44,794 nt of DNA from Planctomycetota bacterium (lineage in GTDB: Bacteria > Planctomycetota > Planctomycetia > Pirellulales > Pirellulaceae), in NCBI GenBank assembly GCA_026692845.1, contig JAPLNM010000046.1, positions 1 through 44,794 of the forward strand. The letters run 5' to 3'. A program made the position numbers and the translations under genes. Of the stretch, positions 15,969 to 25,290 are shown one piece after another (position 1 is the first letter of the stretch; the number at the start of each line of letters is the position of its first letter). The notes beneath the pieces are model-generated. The model was not told the origin of the DNA. It did not search any database and was given only the letters and a program-made list of their open reading frames with translations.

Positions 15969-18527
15969 TTAAGGCTGGGGATCCGAAGCTGAACGCCCAT
16001 AGACCTCATCGATGGCGTCCAAGATTTGGCCCATCACCAAGCGGGTGACCGGCTCGGTTTCCCCGCGAGTGTTATAAGCATCGTACTGCCCATTGAGCGT
16101 ATCGGAAGAGATCAAAAGTCCAAATCGACGAATCGATTGCACAAAAATTTGGCTAGCCTGCTCTCGCTGACGGGGCGTCTGACCGGCGTCTCCGACAACC
16201 CGCAAAAGGTTGTTTTGCTCCTCTTGGGTATCGGCCAACCGGATCGAGACGCCTGAGTTGGGCAAGCTCGGATTTTCGGGGTGCGCAGCCCGTAAGTAGT
16301 TCACGGCGTTGTCTTTCCAGAGGATTCGATCCTCGGGAGTCGCTCTGGGATACGCGAGCATTTGGTTCATTCGGGAGAGAATATCCCCCAAGCCATCGAT
16401 CGAAGGGGGAACACTCCCCACTACCACCCCATGGTCGGCGGCGGCCACTAGATGCTCACCGCTGCTGAGATTCTCAGCAAGCAGTGCGATCGGGACCGTC
16501 GAGGTCGACGGGTTGGATCGGATTCGCTGTATAAGCTGCCCTAAATCTAGGTCTCGCAAATGATCGACAATCACAATGCCTTCGATCGGAACGGCATTCC
16601 TCAAGCCATTGAAGACGTCTTCGACCGAGGAAGCTTCCCAGTACCGCAGCCCCATCAAACTCAGCAGGTCGTGGGAATGGGAGCGCAGCGAGGCACTTGC
16701 TCCGACGATCATGACCATGGGATCGGCCATGAGTTGCTGCATTTCCCGAGCGTTGAAGTCGACTCGGCTGGCCCCTTGGAATCCCCCGTCGAGGTACCCG
16801 CGTTGGTCGAATCCTAATTGAGCATCCCCTCGGAGGGCAGAACGGCCAGTGCGAGCCGATCGATCTGCAAACCGTCGCGTGGCTGCCGCTTGCGAAACAT
16901 CCTCGATAGCCCCTACTGGATTTGCCTTTAGTGCGTCGGTGTTTTCAGACGGTTCTGCATCGCCTTGCTCCTTGGAAACTGGGATAAGATTTCTTTGGTC
17001 CAGGAGTGAATTCATCAGAGCGATCGTCGCTGGATATCGTACGCTTGGGTGACCGGATTTTGCGGCCATTGCCAAGCGATCCCGAACGGGGTTTGGCATC
17101 AAGGCCCCTTGCCATCGGGCGAGATTCACGGTCGCTAGGGCTTGAGCACCTGGTAAGCGTTCCTCGCTGGCTGCATCCGAGATCAGGCAAGCGAACTCGT
17201 GGCTATCGCGAAGCGATTCCGGGAGAAGCGATTGGAAGACGGTCGATTTCGACAGGTCGGTCGCGTTGTTTCTGGAGAGTTCTTCGAGGTAGGTCGCAAG
17301 AGCTCGCGCCGAGACCGTATCGCCGAGCGGGGCGGTTCGAAGCGCCTGAATTGCAGCTTGGGATGCTCTTGCCAGAGATTCATCGGCGCTGTTTCCTGGA
17401 CGGGTCACAACCCCGTGCCCATCTTGGTTCAACGTCCATACGTTGCGGGTGTCGACATCGTTGAGGGCAGAGAGTTGTCGGAACTGCTCGAGCGATTTAT
17501 CGAGTGTTGCGATGTTGTAATCGTAGGCCTGTTTTGGCTCGGGGACTGCTTTACCGCGATCGGCAAGCGAGCTGCGGATTCCTGCTTTGGTCGATTCTGA
17601 GAGAGTTGGGTCATGGATCGCGGTCAATAGTTCCGGGCCCATCGAGGGTTTCGGTGCTCGACTAACCAGTTGGATCAGCCGATCGCGGACTTCATTGTGC
17701 GGAGAGGTCATCGCGGTGTGCCAAGCGGCCGTGGCGGAGGGACCCATGAGCGAAAAAGCTTCGATCATCGAGGGGCTCGGGGTCAGGCCGTTGGTGCGCA
17801 TGACCGCATCGAGCACAGCCGCGATCCCCGAATCGCCTGCGGCCCGCAGCGCGTCGAAGCCGACGAGTCGGTCGGCTTGATTGGGGCTGGTCAAACGATT
17901 GACTTGCGCTGCGAGATTCGCGGGCGAATGGACTTCGTCATCGGCAAGCTTTCGGAGCCTAGCGATCCATTGCAGTTGTTCGGTCTTGAAGGCACCTGCG
18001 TTGGCATCGATGTCAGCCCAGGTTCTCGGACCAGCAGCTCGGAGAATTTCCAAGGCGATAGGACCGTCGAGCTCCAACTTACTGATCCGATCGAGCCATC
18101 GAGCCGTTTCGTCCCAACGACGGATTCGGGTCATCAGCCCCACGGCTTGTGCCAGTTCGCTAGGAGTCGATGGCGGATTGGCCCGAAGCGACCGTACCAC
18201 CGCGTTGGTTTCGTTCGCATCGATCCCTGAGTCGGCACCTTGATTGATTCGCGAAGCGACTGGAGCGGGTGAATTGCCAAGCTCCCCGAATGGGTCTTGG
18301 GCAATGGCCCGTGAGCCCAAGGATCCGTCTAGAGAAGCACCGAGCGATATACCCAGGACCAAGACGGCCGACTTCGACAGCGTCACAACAACGCGACGAC
18401 AACTAGGAAGACGAAATCCAAGGATAGGTTCAGAACGGGGCAGAAAGCAGTTCATGGGAACAATTTGGCTAGGCAGTTGCGTCATGATGAGGGAAGGCCG
18501 TTCGAAGGCCTCCGAAAATTTTACCAT
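15969..18527 (-). CDS. Exported helical-repeat protein with degenerate receiver-like domain
   Basis: 852 residues from ATG at 18527; ATGs at 18485 or 18455 are equally possible, and the last puts a signal peptide (RRVVVTLSKSAVLVLGISLG, cleaved near RAIAQDPFG) closest to the N-terminus. Residues about 105-510 are alpha-helical and repeat-like (HEAT-type pattern, e.g. NQADRLVGFDALRAAGDSGIAAVLDAV, NEVRDRLIQLVSRA). Residues about 603-722 follow the receiver-domain pattern: hydrophobic strand VMIVGAS, helix, strand GIVIVDHLRD with an Asp at the phosphorylation position, and strand VPIALLAE. The acidic pair of strand 1 is missing (VGAS), the Thr/Ser of strand 4 is Ala and no conserved Lys is seen, so phosphotransfer is unlikely. 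Function unknown. Divergent from recQ. Confidence 0.82.
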   Translation of the reverse strand: MVKFSEAFERPSLIMTQLPSQIVPMNCFLPRSEPILGFRLPSCRRVVVTLSKSAVLVLGISLGASLDGSLGSRAIAQDPFGELGNSPAPVASRINQGADSGIDANETNAVVRSLRANPPSTPSELAQAVGLMTRIRRWDETARWLDRISKLELDGPIALEILRAAGPRTWADIDANAGAFKTEQLQWIARLRKLADDEVHSPANLAAQVNRLTSPNQADRLVGFDALRAAGDSGIAAVLDAVMRTNGLTPSPSMIEAFSLMGPSATAAWHTAMTSPHNEVRDRLIQLVSRAPKPSMGPELLTAIHDPTLSESTKAGIRSSLADRGKAVPEPKQAYDYNIATLDKSLEQFRQLSALNDVDTRNVWTLNQDGHGVVTRPGNSADESLARASQAAIQALRTAPLGDTVSARALATYLEELSRNNATDLSKSTVFQSLLPESLRDSHEFACLISDAASEERLPGAQALATVNLARWQGALMPNPVRDRLAMAAKSGHPSVRYPATIALMNSLLDQRNLIPVSKEQGDAEPSENTDALKANPVGAIEDVSQAAATRRFADRSARTGRSALRGDAQLGFDQRGYLDGGFQGASRVDFNAREMQQLMADPMVMIVGASASLRSHSHDLLSLMGLRYWEASSVEDVFNGLRNAVPIEGIVIVDHLRDLDLGQLIQRIRSNPSTSTVPIALLAENLSSGEHLVAAADHGVVVGSVPPSIDGLGDILSRMNQMLAYPRATPEDRILWKDNAVNYLRAAHPENPSLPNSGVSIRLADTQEEQNNLLRVVGDAGQTPRQREQASQIFVQSIRRFGLLISSDTLNGQYDAYNTRGETEPVTRLVMGQILDAIDEVYGRSASDPQP

Positions 18528-18740
18528 GGTCTGCGCAGGTCCCCCAACTGTCCAAGTCGGTTTATCCGGGAAAGTTTTCCCCGGCCGCTTCGGCTTGTCC
18601 AGGTTCGAAACGGGGATTTACCTCACGAAAACAGTGGCTTGCCCGGCGGGTTGCTGTTGCTTGCGTCCGAATCCGTTAAACTACGGCAGAGTGTGCCGCA
18701 GGTCCACCTAGTCCTATTTTCGCCTTTCAACGCTTGGCTC
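18528..18740. other. Divergent promoter region between recQ and the exported repeat protein
   Basis: A 213-base gap between two divergent genes. The recQ frame is open through it (up to 18465) but that extension would overlap the other gene and resembles no RecQ sequence, so it is treated as non-coding. The strand pair of promoters must be here; I cannot identify convincing boxes. Confidence 0.4.
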
Positions 18741-21659
18741 ATGACAGTATCCGAAAGTGCGCTGGATTTATCGGCAGCTTTAGCCAAGTTCGGCCTACAG
18801 AGTTTTCGGCGTGGGCAAAAGGAAGTGATTGAGCACATCATTTCCGGCAAGGATTGCCTGTGCGTCATGCCCACTGGGGGCGGAAAAAGCCTTTGCTATC
18901 AGCTACCGAGTTTGGTCCGGCCGGGGATGACGATCGTCGTCTCACCTCTTATTGCCCTGATGAAAGACCAAGTCGACGGGCTAGAGCGACGGGGGATCTC
19001 GGCAACCTTGATCAACAGCTCGCTTTCGCTCCAGGAGCAATCCGATCGGCTCGATCAGGTTTCAGCCGGGAAGTTTTCGATGGTCTATGTCGCTCCGGAG
19101 CGATTGCGAAACCCTAGGTTTTTGGACGCCATCCGAGCCACTCCCGTCCAGCTTTTGGCGATCGACGAAGCCCACTGCATCAGCGAATGGGGGCATGATT
19201 TCCGACCCGACTACCATCGGCTCGGGAAATTCCGAGAAGCGCTTGGGAACGTTCAAACCATCGCCTTAACCGCCACAGCCACGCCTCGGGTGCGAGCCGA
19301 CATCCTCGATAGCCTTCAGCTCAAAAATGCCAGGACTTTCATCACGGGCTTTGCTCGCGACAACCTCTACTTCGGCTCGGCTTTTTGCATGAGCGACCGG
19401 GATAAAGACAAGCATCTGTCGGATTTCCTCACCGGTCGAGACGAATCGGGGATCATCTATGTAGCGACTCGCAAGCGCTGTGAAGCGTTGGTCGAACAGA
19501 TCGGTAAAGAATTCAAAATCTCCGTGGGTGCTTACCATGCCGGCTTACTGCCTGAGCAGCGGAAATTGATCCAAGAGAAGTTCATGGCCGGCGAGCTCAA
19601 AGCGATCGTCGCGACCAATGCCTTTGGGATGGGAATCGACAAATCGGACCTCAGGTACGTCATCCACTACAACATGCCCGGAACCCTCGAAGCCTACTAC
19701 CAAGAGGCAGGCCGTGCGGGCCGAGATGGACTGCTCTCGCAATGCGTCCTGCTTTTTAGTCCCCAGGACCGCTACATCCAAGAATTCTTCATCGAGAACG
19801 CCAACCCCTCGAAGGATCTGCTCCGTTCGGTCTACAACTTTTTGGCCTCCTGTCCGGAGGATCCCATCGAGTTGACCGCCGAGGAAATCAAAGAGCAAAT
19901 CCCCCAATCTGCCACCTCCGAAGCGGTCAACTCTGCATTACAAATTCTAGGTCGTACAGGGGTTCTCGAGCGACTCGAGGTCGCTAGCGGACTTGCCATG
20001 TTCCGCCTTTCAAACCGCATGAACACCTTCGTCGATCTGTTACCTCGCGATGCGACACAGCGCAGGCACGTGCTGCGAACGGTCGAAAAAGCGATCGGCG
20101 ATCGGCGGGACGAAGCCGTCTACATTCATCCCCGATGGCTGACCGAACAGCTCGGAATGGACCGCGAGCAAATGGTTCGACATTTAAGAGAACTGTGCAA
20201 ACTCGAAGACTTCGAGTACGTCCCTCCGTTCCGCGGACGCGCGATCCATTTCCGCCGCAAAAACGTCCATTTCGACGACCTGAAGATCGATCATGCCACG
20301 CTCGATGCGCGCCGAAAAGCCGACTACGAGAAACTCGATCAAATGGTCGGTTATGCTCGCACCAAAACCTGCCGACAAAAAACCATCCTCCTGTATTTCG
20401 GCGATACCACCGCTTCGGATTGCAAGATCTGCGACCGGTGCCAAGGCCGATCGGGCTGGCCCAAGCTTCCAAAGCAGCCGGCCAAAGCAACAATCGCCAA
20501 ACTTGCGTCTCCGAAATCCACCGATCAGCAAGCGACCAATCTAGAACCTTTAGCGATCCCTCAAAAAGAACCGTTCGATCCACACGAATCAAACATTCTT
20601 GCGAACCTGCAGGAAAAACCCAAATCCGAGATCAGCGCACCGTCTACAGATAAACCGATACAGGCAAAAGCGGCCCCTGTTGCTGCCACCAATCCAGCAG
20701 CTAGCCCGGTGGCCGTAAAGCCTGCGGCGAACAAAAAGTCGACCAAGAAGTCCGACGCACCGCCGACGCAGGAGATCCTTCGCAAAAGCATCCAATCCCT
20801 GCAGATGATCTTGGCGGCAATCGAAAGAACCCATGGGTATTTGAGCAAAACCGTGCTGGCTCAGCATTTCGCAGGGACAGCTAGCAAGGCCGTGATGGGA
20901 CTGAGGCTCGAACGGCTCGCCGAGTTCGGAATGCTCAATGCTTGGAAAAAAGCCCATGCATCGCAGATGATCGAGACCTTGATCGAGCATCAATTGCTCG
21001 CTCCAAGGGAACTCAAGCTCGGTAAGCAGACGATCGCCATCACCGAGTTAGGTAAAACGTGCATCCAGACGGCCGACTCAATCCCACGAGCGGTCATCGA
21101 TTTTACCGCTGCAGCTTGGACAGCCAGCAGCCAGCCCGATGCTCAGTTCGACGCAGCGCCCCTGACGGGCAAGCAACGCGACGCGGTGTGGGCCGACAAG
21201 CCGCCGAGCCCTGCGAACAACACTGTCACCAACAACACTGTCACCAACAACACCGCTAGCACTAGGCCAACGATCACCGAGAGCATCGATACGGTACGGT
21301 CCTCGGAACGGTTACCTGCTGTGCAGAACTCGGATGCCAACTCCCACTCGACGACCCAATCGATCCTATCGGATTGGCAGTGGACGCTCCGATTGGTCCG
21401 GCATGGCTATCGGTTGGGTGAATGCGCATTGATCCGTGGCAAAACCCCCGATGGGATCCTCGCAGACCTTACGATCGCGCTGCAGATGGACCAAATCGTT
21501 CCCCTCGAACACTTGTTCGACGCTCGCACGTTGCTTACGATCCAAGAGCTGTCGCGGCACGATAGCCTCCCGGATCGGCCACCGACGATGCTGTTGGTTT
21601 TTTCTGGATTGTGGGATTTCGTTCAGGAATGGTTGACCAACGATCGCAAAAAAAACTGA
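18741..21659 (+). CDS. recQ: RecQ-family ATP-dependent DNA helicase, long C-terminal extension
   Basis: 972 residues from ATG at 18741 (MTVSESALDLSAALAKFGLQ). Helicase core: motif 0 FGLQSFRRGQKEVI, Walker A MPTGGGKS (about 43-50), DEAH (142-145), motif III TATATPRV, and QEAGRAGRDG (about 321-330). The order after the core is unusual: a winged-helix-like segment (about 365-510) precedes the zinc module CRQKTILLYFG...CKICDRC (about 544-567), whereas E. coli RecQ has zinc then winged helix. A low-complexity Ala/Lys/Pro linker (570-665), a second helical/winged segment, an NNTVT repeat (21216-21254) and an HTH_40-like end (LRLVRHGYRLGECALIRGKT) complete it. It unwinds 3'-overhang DNA in recombination and repair. 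First gene of the recQ-rlmN-purF run; 22 bases to rlmN. Confidence 0.95.
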   Translation: MTVSESALDLSAALAKFGLQSFRRGQKEVIEHIISGKDCLCVMPTGGGKSLCYQLPSLVRPGMTIVVSPLIALMKDQVDGLERRGISATLINSSLSLQEQSDRLDQVSAGKFSMVYVAPERLRNPRFLDAIRATPVQLLAIDEAHCISEWGHDFRPDYHRLGKFREALGNVQTIALTATATPRVRADILDSLQLKNARTFITGFARDNLYFGSAFCMSDRDKDKHLSDFLTGRDESGIIYVATRKRCEALVEQIGKEFKISVGAYHAGLLPEQRKLIQEKFMAGELKAIVATNAFGMGIDKSDLRYVIHYNMPGTLEAYYQEAGRAGRDGLLSQCVLLFSPQDRYIQEFFIENANPSKDLLRSVYNFLASCPEDPIELTAEEIKEQIPQSATSEAVNSALQILGRTGVLERLEVASGLAMFRLSNRMNTFVDLLPRDATQRRHVLRTVEKAIGDRRDEAVYIHPRWLTEQLGMDREQMVRHLRELCKLEDFEYVPPFRGRAIHFRRKNVHFDDLKIDHATLDARRKADYEKLDQMVGYARTKTCRQKTILLYFGDTTASDCKICDRCQGRSGWPKLPKQPAKATIAKLASPKSTDQQATNLEPLAIPQKEPFDPHESNILANLQEKPKSEISAPSTDKPIQAKAAPVAATNPAASPVAVKPAANKKSTKKSDAPPTQEILRKSIQSLQMILAAIERTHGYLSKTVLAQHFAGTASKAVMGLRLERLAEFGMLNAWKKAHASQMIETLIEHQLLAPRELKLGKQTIAITELGKTCIQTADSIPRAVIDFTAAAWTASSQPDAQFDAAPLTGKQRDAVWADKPPSPANNTVTNNTVTNNTASTRPTITESIDTVRSSERLPAVQNSDANSHSTTQSILSDWQWTLRLVRHGYRLGECALIRGKTPDGILADLTIALQMDQIVPLEHLFDARTLLTIQELSRHDSLPDRPPTMLLVFSGLWDFVQEWLTNDRKKN
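21216..21254 (+). repeat. 15-base direct repeat inside recQ
   Basis: Two exact copies of AACAACACTGTCACC (21216-21230 and 21231-21245) plus a partial third (21246-21254) encode the NNTVTNNTVTNNTA low-complexity linker near the RecQ C-terminus. Copy number in such in-frame repeats commonly varies between strains. Confidence 0.9.
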
Positions 21660-21681
21660 TAAAAACTTACCAAAGACTTCC

Positions 21682-22812
21682 ATGAGCGAACTACCCATCG
21701 AAATCGATCCGCCTAGCACCGAATCGGCAAAAGAGTCCGAGCATGCGCATTTGCTCGATTGGACTACCGAGGAGCTTGCAAGCTGGCTTGTCGAGCGAGG
21801 GATTCCAAAATTCCGATCGGCACAAATCCAGCGATGGGTTTATCAGCGGCGAGCCAAGCGGTTCGACGAGATGACCGATTTGCCCAAGGATCTTCGTATG
21901 CTGCTCGATGAGCATTTCGATCTGTTTCGCACCACAACGGCCACTTGCCAACAAGCAGCCGACGGGACCGAGAAACTGCTCCTGCAGTTGGCAGACGGAG
22001 GACGGATCGAATGTGTATTGCTCCGGGATGGACCTCGACGGTCCATCTGTGTTAGCAGCCAAGTCGGTTGCGCGATGGGCTGTGTGTTTTGCGCAAGTGG
22101 GCTCGATGGCGTCGAGCGAAACCTCACGCGAGGCGAAATCCTAGAGCAGATGCTCAAGCTCCAGCATTTGCTCGAACCCGACGAGAGACTCAGTCACATC
22201 GTCATGATGGGCATGGGCGAGCCCCTTGCAAACCTACCGCAAGTCCTAGCGGCCTTGACGATCGCCAAGGATGCCCAGTTCGGCCTGGGAATCAGTCCTC
22301 GGCGGATCACCATCAGCACCGTGGGCTTGCCGCCGGCGATCGATAAACTGGCCGCTGCCGATGCCCCTTACCATTTGGCCATCAGTTTGCATGCTCCGAA
22401 CGATCCGCTGCGGAACCGATTGGTCCCGGTCAATAAAACCATTGGAATCCAAGCGATTCTCGACGCAGCCGACAGGTATTTCGATAAAACGAAGCGTCGA
22501 CTGACCTTCGAGTACGTGCTGCTCGGGGGACTGAACGATTCGGTACAATGCGCCAAGGAGTTAGTTCAACTGCTCCGGCACCGGACTGCGATGCTCAATG
22601 TGATTCCCTACAACCCGGTCCCCGGACTACCTTATCTTACCCCCAGCCCAAGCGCCGTGCTGCAGTTTCGCCGGACCTTGCTCGACGGCGGCATCAATGC
22701 CATGTTTCGTCAACGCAAGGGGGACGAAATCCAGGCCGCATGCGGCCAACTTCGCAGGCTCCGGGAACGCGAACCCCAAGTCGTATCGATTCAATCGGCG
22801 AAAACCAGTTAG
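21682..22812 (+). CDS. rlmN: 23S rRNA (adenine2503-C2)-methyltransferase / tRNA m2A methyltransferase
   Basis: 376 residues starting MSELPIEIDPPSTESAKESE. The radical-SAM cluster motif CxxxCxxC is seen as CAMGCVFC (130-137), following RRSICVSSQVG, and the family's GEILEQML, SHIVMMGMGEPLANLP, ISPRRITISTVGLPPAI and HLAISLHAPND segments come in the correct order. The C-terminal GINAMFRQRKGDEIQAACGQLR holds the second catalytic cysteine of RlmN (in AACGQLR) that carries the methylene intermediate; the upstream thiyl cysteine position is the conserved FRQRKGDEI-AACGQL arrangement. It methylates A2503 in the peptidyl-transferase centre, and A37 in some tRNAs. It lies 22 bases after recQ and 80 before purF, so co-transcription is likely. 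Confidence 0.97.
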   Translation: MSELPIEIDPPSTESAKESEHAHLLDWTTEELASWLVERGIPKFRSAQIQRWVYQRRAKRFDEMTDLPKDLRMLLDEHFDLFRTTTATCQQAADGTEKLLLQLADGGRIECVLLRDGPRRSICVSSQVGCAMGCVFCASGLDGVERNLTRGEILEQMLKLQHLLEPDERLSHIVMMGMGEPLANLPQVLAALTIAKDAQFGLGISPRRITISTVGLPPAIDKLAAADAPYHLAISLHAPNDPLRNRLVPVNKTIGIQAILDAADRYFDKTKRRLTFEYVLLGGLNDSVQCAKELVQLLRHRTAMLNVIPYNPVPGLPYLTPSPSAVLQFRRTLLDGGINAMFRQRKGDEIQAACGQLRRLREREPQVVSIQSAKTS

Positions 22813-22892
22813 CCGTTTCCCATGGTTCGTCGATCCTGTAAGATACGGTCCGATTTGCAAGCGGTTCCTTGGTTCTCATCCGGCGGAGTGTT

Positions 22893-24470
22893 ATGAGCGA
22901 ACTGTATCACGAGTGTGGGGTTGCTGCCGTCTACCATCTGCCATCGGCGTCCGAAAGCCCTCTGTGTGTCGGTATTGGCATGGATGCAGCCTCGACACTC
23001 ATGCCCCGAATGCTTCAGGATATCCAAAACCGAGGCCAGTTGGCAGCGGGAATGACCAGCTACAACCCCAAGCGTTCGTTGCTGCTCGAAACCCACAAGG
23101 ATATCGGCACGGTCAGCGAAGTCTTTCGCCTCTCGCATCGCGGCAAGCACGAAGCGATCATGCAGCAGCTTGTCGGCTCGGCAGCCATCGGACATGTGCG
23201 CTATGCAACCTGTGGACAAGACGATAAAAACTACGCGCAGCCCTTCGAGCGTCAGCACATCCACAAACACAAGTGGTTCAGTTTTTGTTTCAACGGCCAA
23301 TTGGCCAACTACCAAGAGCTCAAAGAAAAACTCACCCGCGAGGGGGACCACCATTTGGCTCGCGATACCGACACGGAGATCATCCTGCATGAAATCGGTC
23401 GCGAGCTTACGATCAATCCAAACCTCTCGTTGATCGATGTCTTTGCCAACGCAGCAAAGAGCTTCGATGGCGCTTATTCGCTAGCCCTCCTTACGGCCAA
23501 AGGAGAATTGCTCGTGGCCCGGGACCCACGTGGGATCAAGCCCCTTTGCTATGCGTTCGATGGTTCTTTGTTTGCCGCAGCAAGCGAAAGCGTCGCACTG
23601 CTGAATCTTGGCTTCGACCGCTCGCTGATCAAATCCGTGCAACCCGGTACCTGCATGATGATCACTCCCGAGGGGATCGAGGAACGACGATTCGTTGAGA
23701 AAATCAATCCGTCCCATTGTTTTTTCGAATGGGTTTACTTTGCCAACGTCGCCAGCACACTCGATGAGCGAAGCGTATACCTATCCCGCACTCGATTGGG
23801 CGAGGAGCTTGCTCGAATCGAACTTGCGCGGAACGAAATCACTATCGACTCCGACACGATTATCGTACCCGTCCCAGACACGAGCAAAGCTGCCGCCGAT
23901 GCGATGGCATTTCGTTTGCGAATCCCTTGCCGCGAAGGCTTGATCCGAAATCGGTATTCCGGTCGAACATTCATCGAAGGCAACCGCGCTCGCAAGGTTT
24001 CGGCTGCGATGAAATACACGCCGCTGCGAGAAGTCCTCGAAGGAAAACGCGTGATCCTCGTCGAGGATTCGATCGTGCGCTCGACAACCATGAAAGTCCT
24101 CCTCAAGCGAATCCGAGACTTGGGCGGCGCCAAAGAAATCCACGTCCGTGTCGCTTGCCCGCCGATCGTTGCTCCTTGCTTTTACGGCATCGATATGTCC
24201 ACGATCGATGAGCTCTACGCTCCGAAGTTCCTCGGAACCGACGGGTTGACCGAAGAGGCCCAAAAGCGGATGGCCGAAAATCTCGAATGCGATTCCTTAA
24301 GATACCTGCCGATCGACTCGATCGCCCGAGCGATCGAACTACCTAAAGATCATCTATGCCAAGCTTGCATCACCGGCGAATATCCAACCCCATTTGGCCA
24401 AAAGCTCTACGGCATCGCGCGAACAAACTACGTAACCGGATGCGCCGCTAAACGAACGTACGATTCCTAA
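22893..24470 (+). CDS. purF: Amidophosphoribosyltransferase
   Basis: 525 residues from ATG at 22893 (MSELYHECGVAAVYHLPSAS); the in-frame start at 22869 has no counterpart in the family. The N-terminal glutaminase nucleophile is Cys8 of ECGVAAVY, so a seven-residue propeptide must be removed, as in the B. subtilis type. Other glutaminase motifs: IGHVRYATCG and FCFNGQLANYQEL, then RDPRGIKPLCYA. The PRTase half has the PRPP loop VILVEDSIVRSTTMKVLL. Cysteines in HCFFEWVYFAN, APCFYGID and LCQACITGEYPT match the 4Fe-4S ligands of the B. subtilis enzyme. It converts PRPP and glutamine to phosphoribosylamine, the first step of purine synthesis. No purine riboswitch is visible in the 80-base leader. 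DUF1080 follows after 16 bases. Confidence 0.96.
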   Translation: MSELYHECGVAAVYHLPSASESPLCVGIGMDAASTLMPRMLQDIQNRGQLAAGMTSYNPKRSLLLETHKDIGTVSEVFRLSHRGKHEAIMQQLVGSAAIGHVRYATCGQDDKNYAQPFERQHIHKHKWFSFCFNGQLANYQELKEKLTREGDHHLARDTDTEIILHEIGRELTINPNLSLIDVFANAAKSFDGAYSLALLTAKGELLVARDPRGIKPLCYAFDGSLFAAASESVALLNLGFDRSLIKSVQPGTCMMITPEGIEERRFVEKINPSHCFFEWVYFANVASTLDERSVYLSRTRLGEELARIELARNEITIDSDTIIVPVPDTSKAAADAMAFRLRIPCREGLIRNRYSGRTFIEGNRARKVSAAMKYTPLREVLEGKRVILVEDSIVRSTTMKVLLKRIRDLGGAKEIHVRVACPPIVAPCFYGIDMSTIDELYAPKFLGTDGLTEEAQKRMAENLECDSLRYLPIDSIARAIELPKDHLCQACITGEYPTPFGQKLYGIARTNYVTGCAAKRTYDS

Positions 24471-24486
24471 CTCTTCAGATTCCATC

Positions 24487-25257
24487 ATGAAAAAGCCTTT
24501 CGCAGTCCTCCTTGCTGCTTTGATTTCTCTTGCTTGCCTTTCCAAGCCGACGGTCGCACAAGACGCACTGCCGAGCATCGTCGAAAAAACGCCCGCCGAA
24601 GAGGTTGCAAACTCCAAGGCCCTGTTCAACGGCAAGGATCTAAGCGGTTGGGACGGCGATCCGGATTTGTGGTCGGTCAAAGACGGAATCATCCACGGAG
24701 AGACTACTGCTGAGCATCCCGCCAATGGAAATACATTCCTGATTTGGACCGGAGGCAAACCAGCGGATTTCGAATTGCGATTCACCTTCCGATGCAATGA
24801 CGCAAACAACTCAGGGGTCCAGTACCGCTCGAAACATATCGAAAATCCCCAGGCCAAAAACAAGTGGGTCGTACGTGGCTACCAGCACGAGATTCGCAAC
24901 GAGAGCAAACAGCCCAACGTCGCAGGATTTATCTACGACGAGGGTGGAAAACGAGGCCGCCTGTGCCTCGCGGGCGAAAAGTCCGTTTGGGAACAGGGTG
25001 CCAAGAAGCTCATCGGACAATGCATCACGGCCGACGAATTTGCATCCTTGTTCCGGTTGAACGATTGGAACGATGCGGTGATCGTCGCCCAAGGCAACAG
25101 GATTAAACATTATTTAAACGGGCGACTGATCCTCGATTTTACCGACAACGATCCAGACCTGGCGCTTCGCGAAGGTGTTCTGGCACTCCAACTCCACGCC
25201 GGCAAACCGATGTGGGCCGAGTTCAAGAACATCAAACTCCGGGAACTGGCCAAGTAG
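24487..25257 (+). CDS. Secreted DUF1080 (3-keto-disaccharide hydrolase-like) protein
   Basis: 256 residues with a clear signal peptide (MKKPFAVLLAALISLACL, cleavage near TVAQ). One DUF1080 domain fills the rest: ALFNGKDLSGWDGDPDLWSVKDGIIHGETT, FELRFTFRCNDANNSGVQYRSKH, GYQHEIRNE, RGRLCLAGEKSVWEQGAK, NDWNDAVIVAQGNRIKHYLNGRLILDFTDND and WAEFKNIKLREL. The fold is a laminin-G/concanavalin-like sandwich; some relatives hydrolyse 3-keto-glycosides or bind glycans. It ends 33 bases before rdgB and follows purF by 16, yet has no obvious metabolic link to them, so the neighbours may only share transcription. Periplasmic location is inferred from the signal peptide. Confidence 0.93.
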   Translation: MKKPFAVLLAALISLACLSKPTVAQDALPSIVEKTPAEEVANSKALFNGKDLSGWDGDPDLWSVKDGIIHGETTAEHPANGNTFLIWTGGKPADFELRFTFRCNDANNSGVQYRSKHIENPQAKNKWVVRGYQHEIRNESKQPNVAGFIYDEGGKRGRLCLAGEKSVWEQGAKKLIGQCITADEFASLFRLNDWNDAVIVAQGNRIKHYLNGRLILDFTDNDPDLALREGVLALQLHAGKPMWAEFKNIKLRELAK

Positions 25258-25290
25258 CAATCACTCCTTTTTCTAGAGTGCAAGGCCGTT

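Noticed and set aside
18465-18740. N-terminal extension of RecQ
   Set aside because: It would overlap the divergent gene and has no RecQ resemblance; the family start fits ATG 18741.
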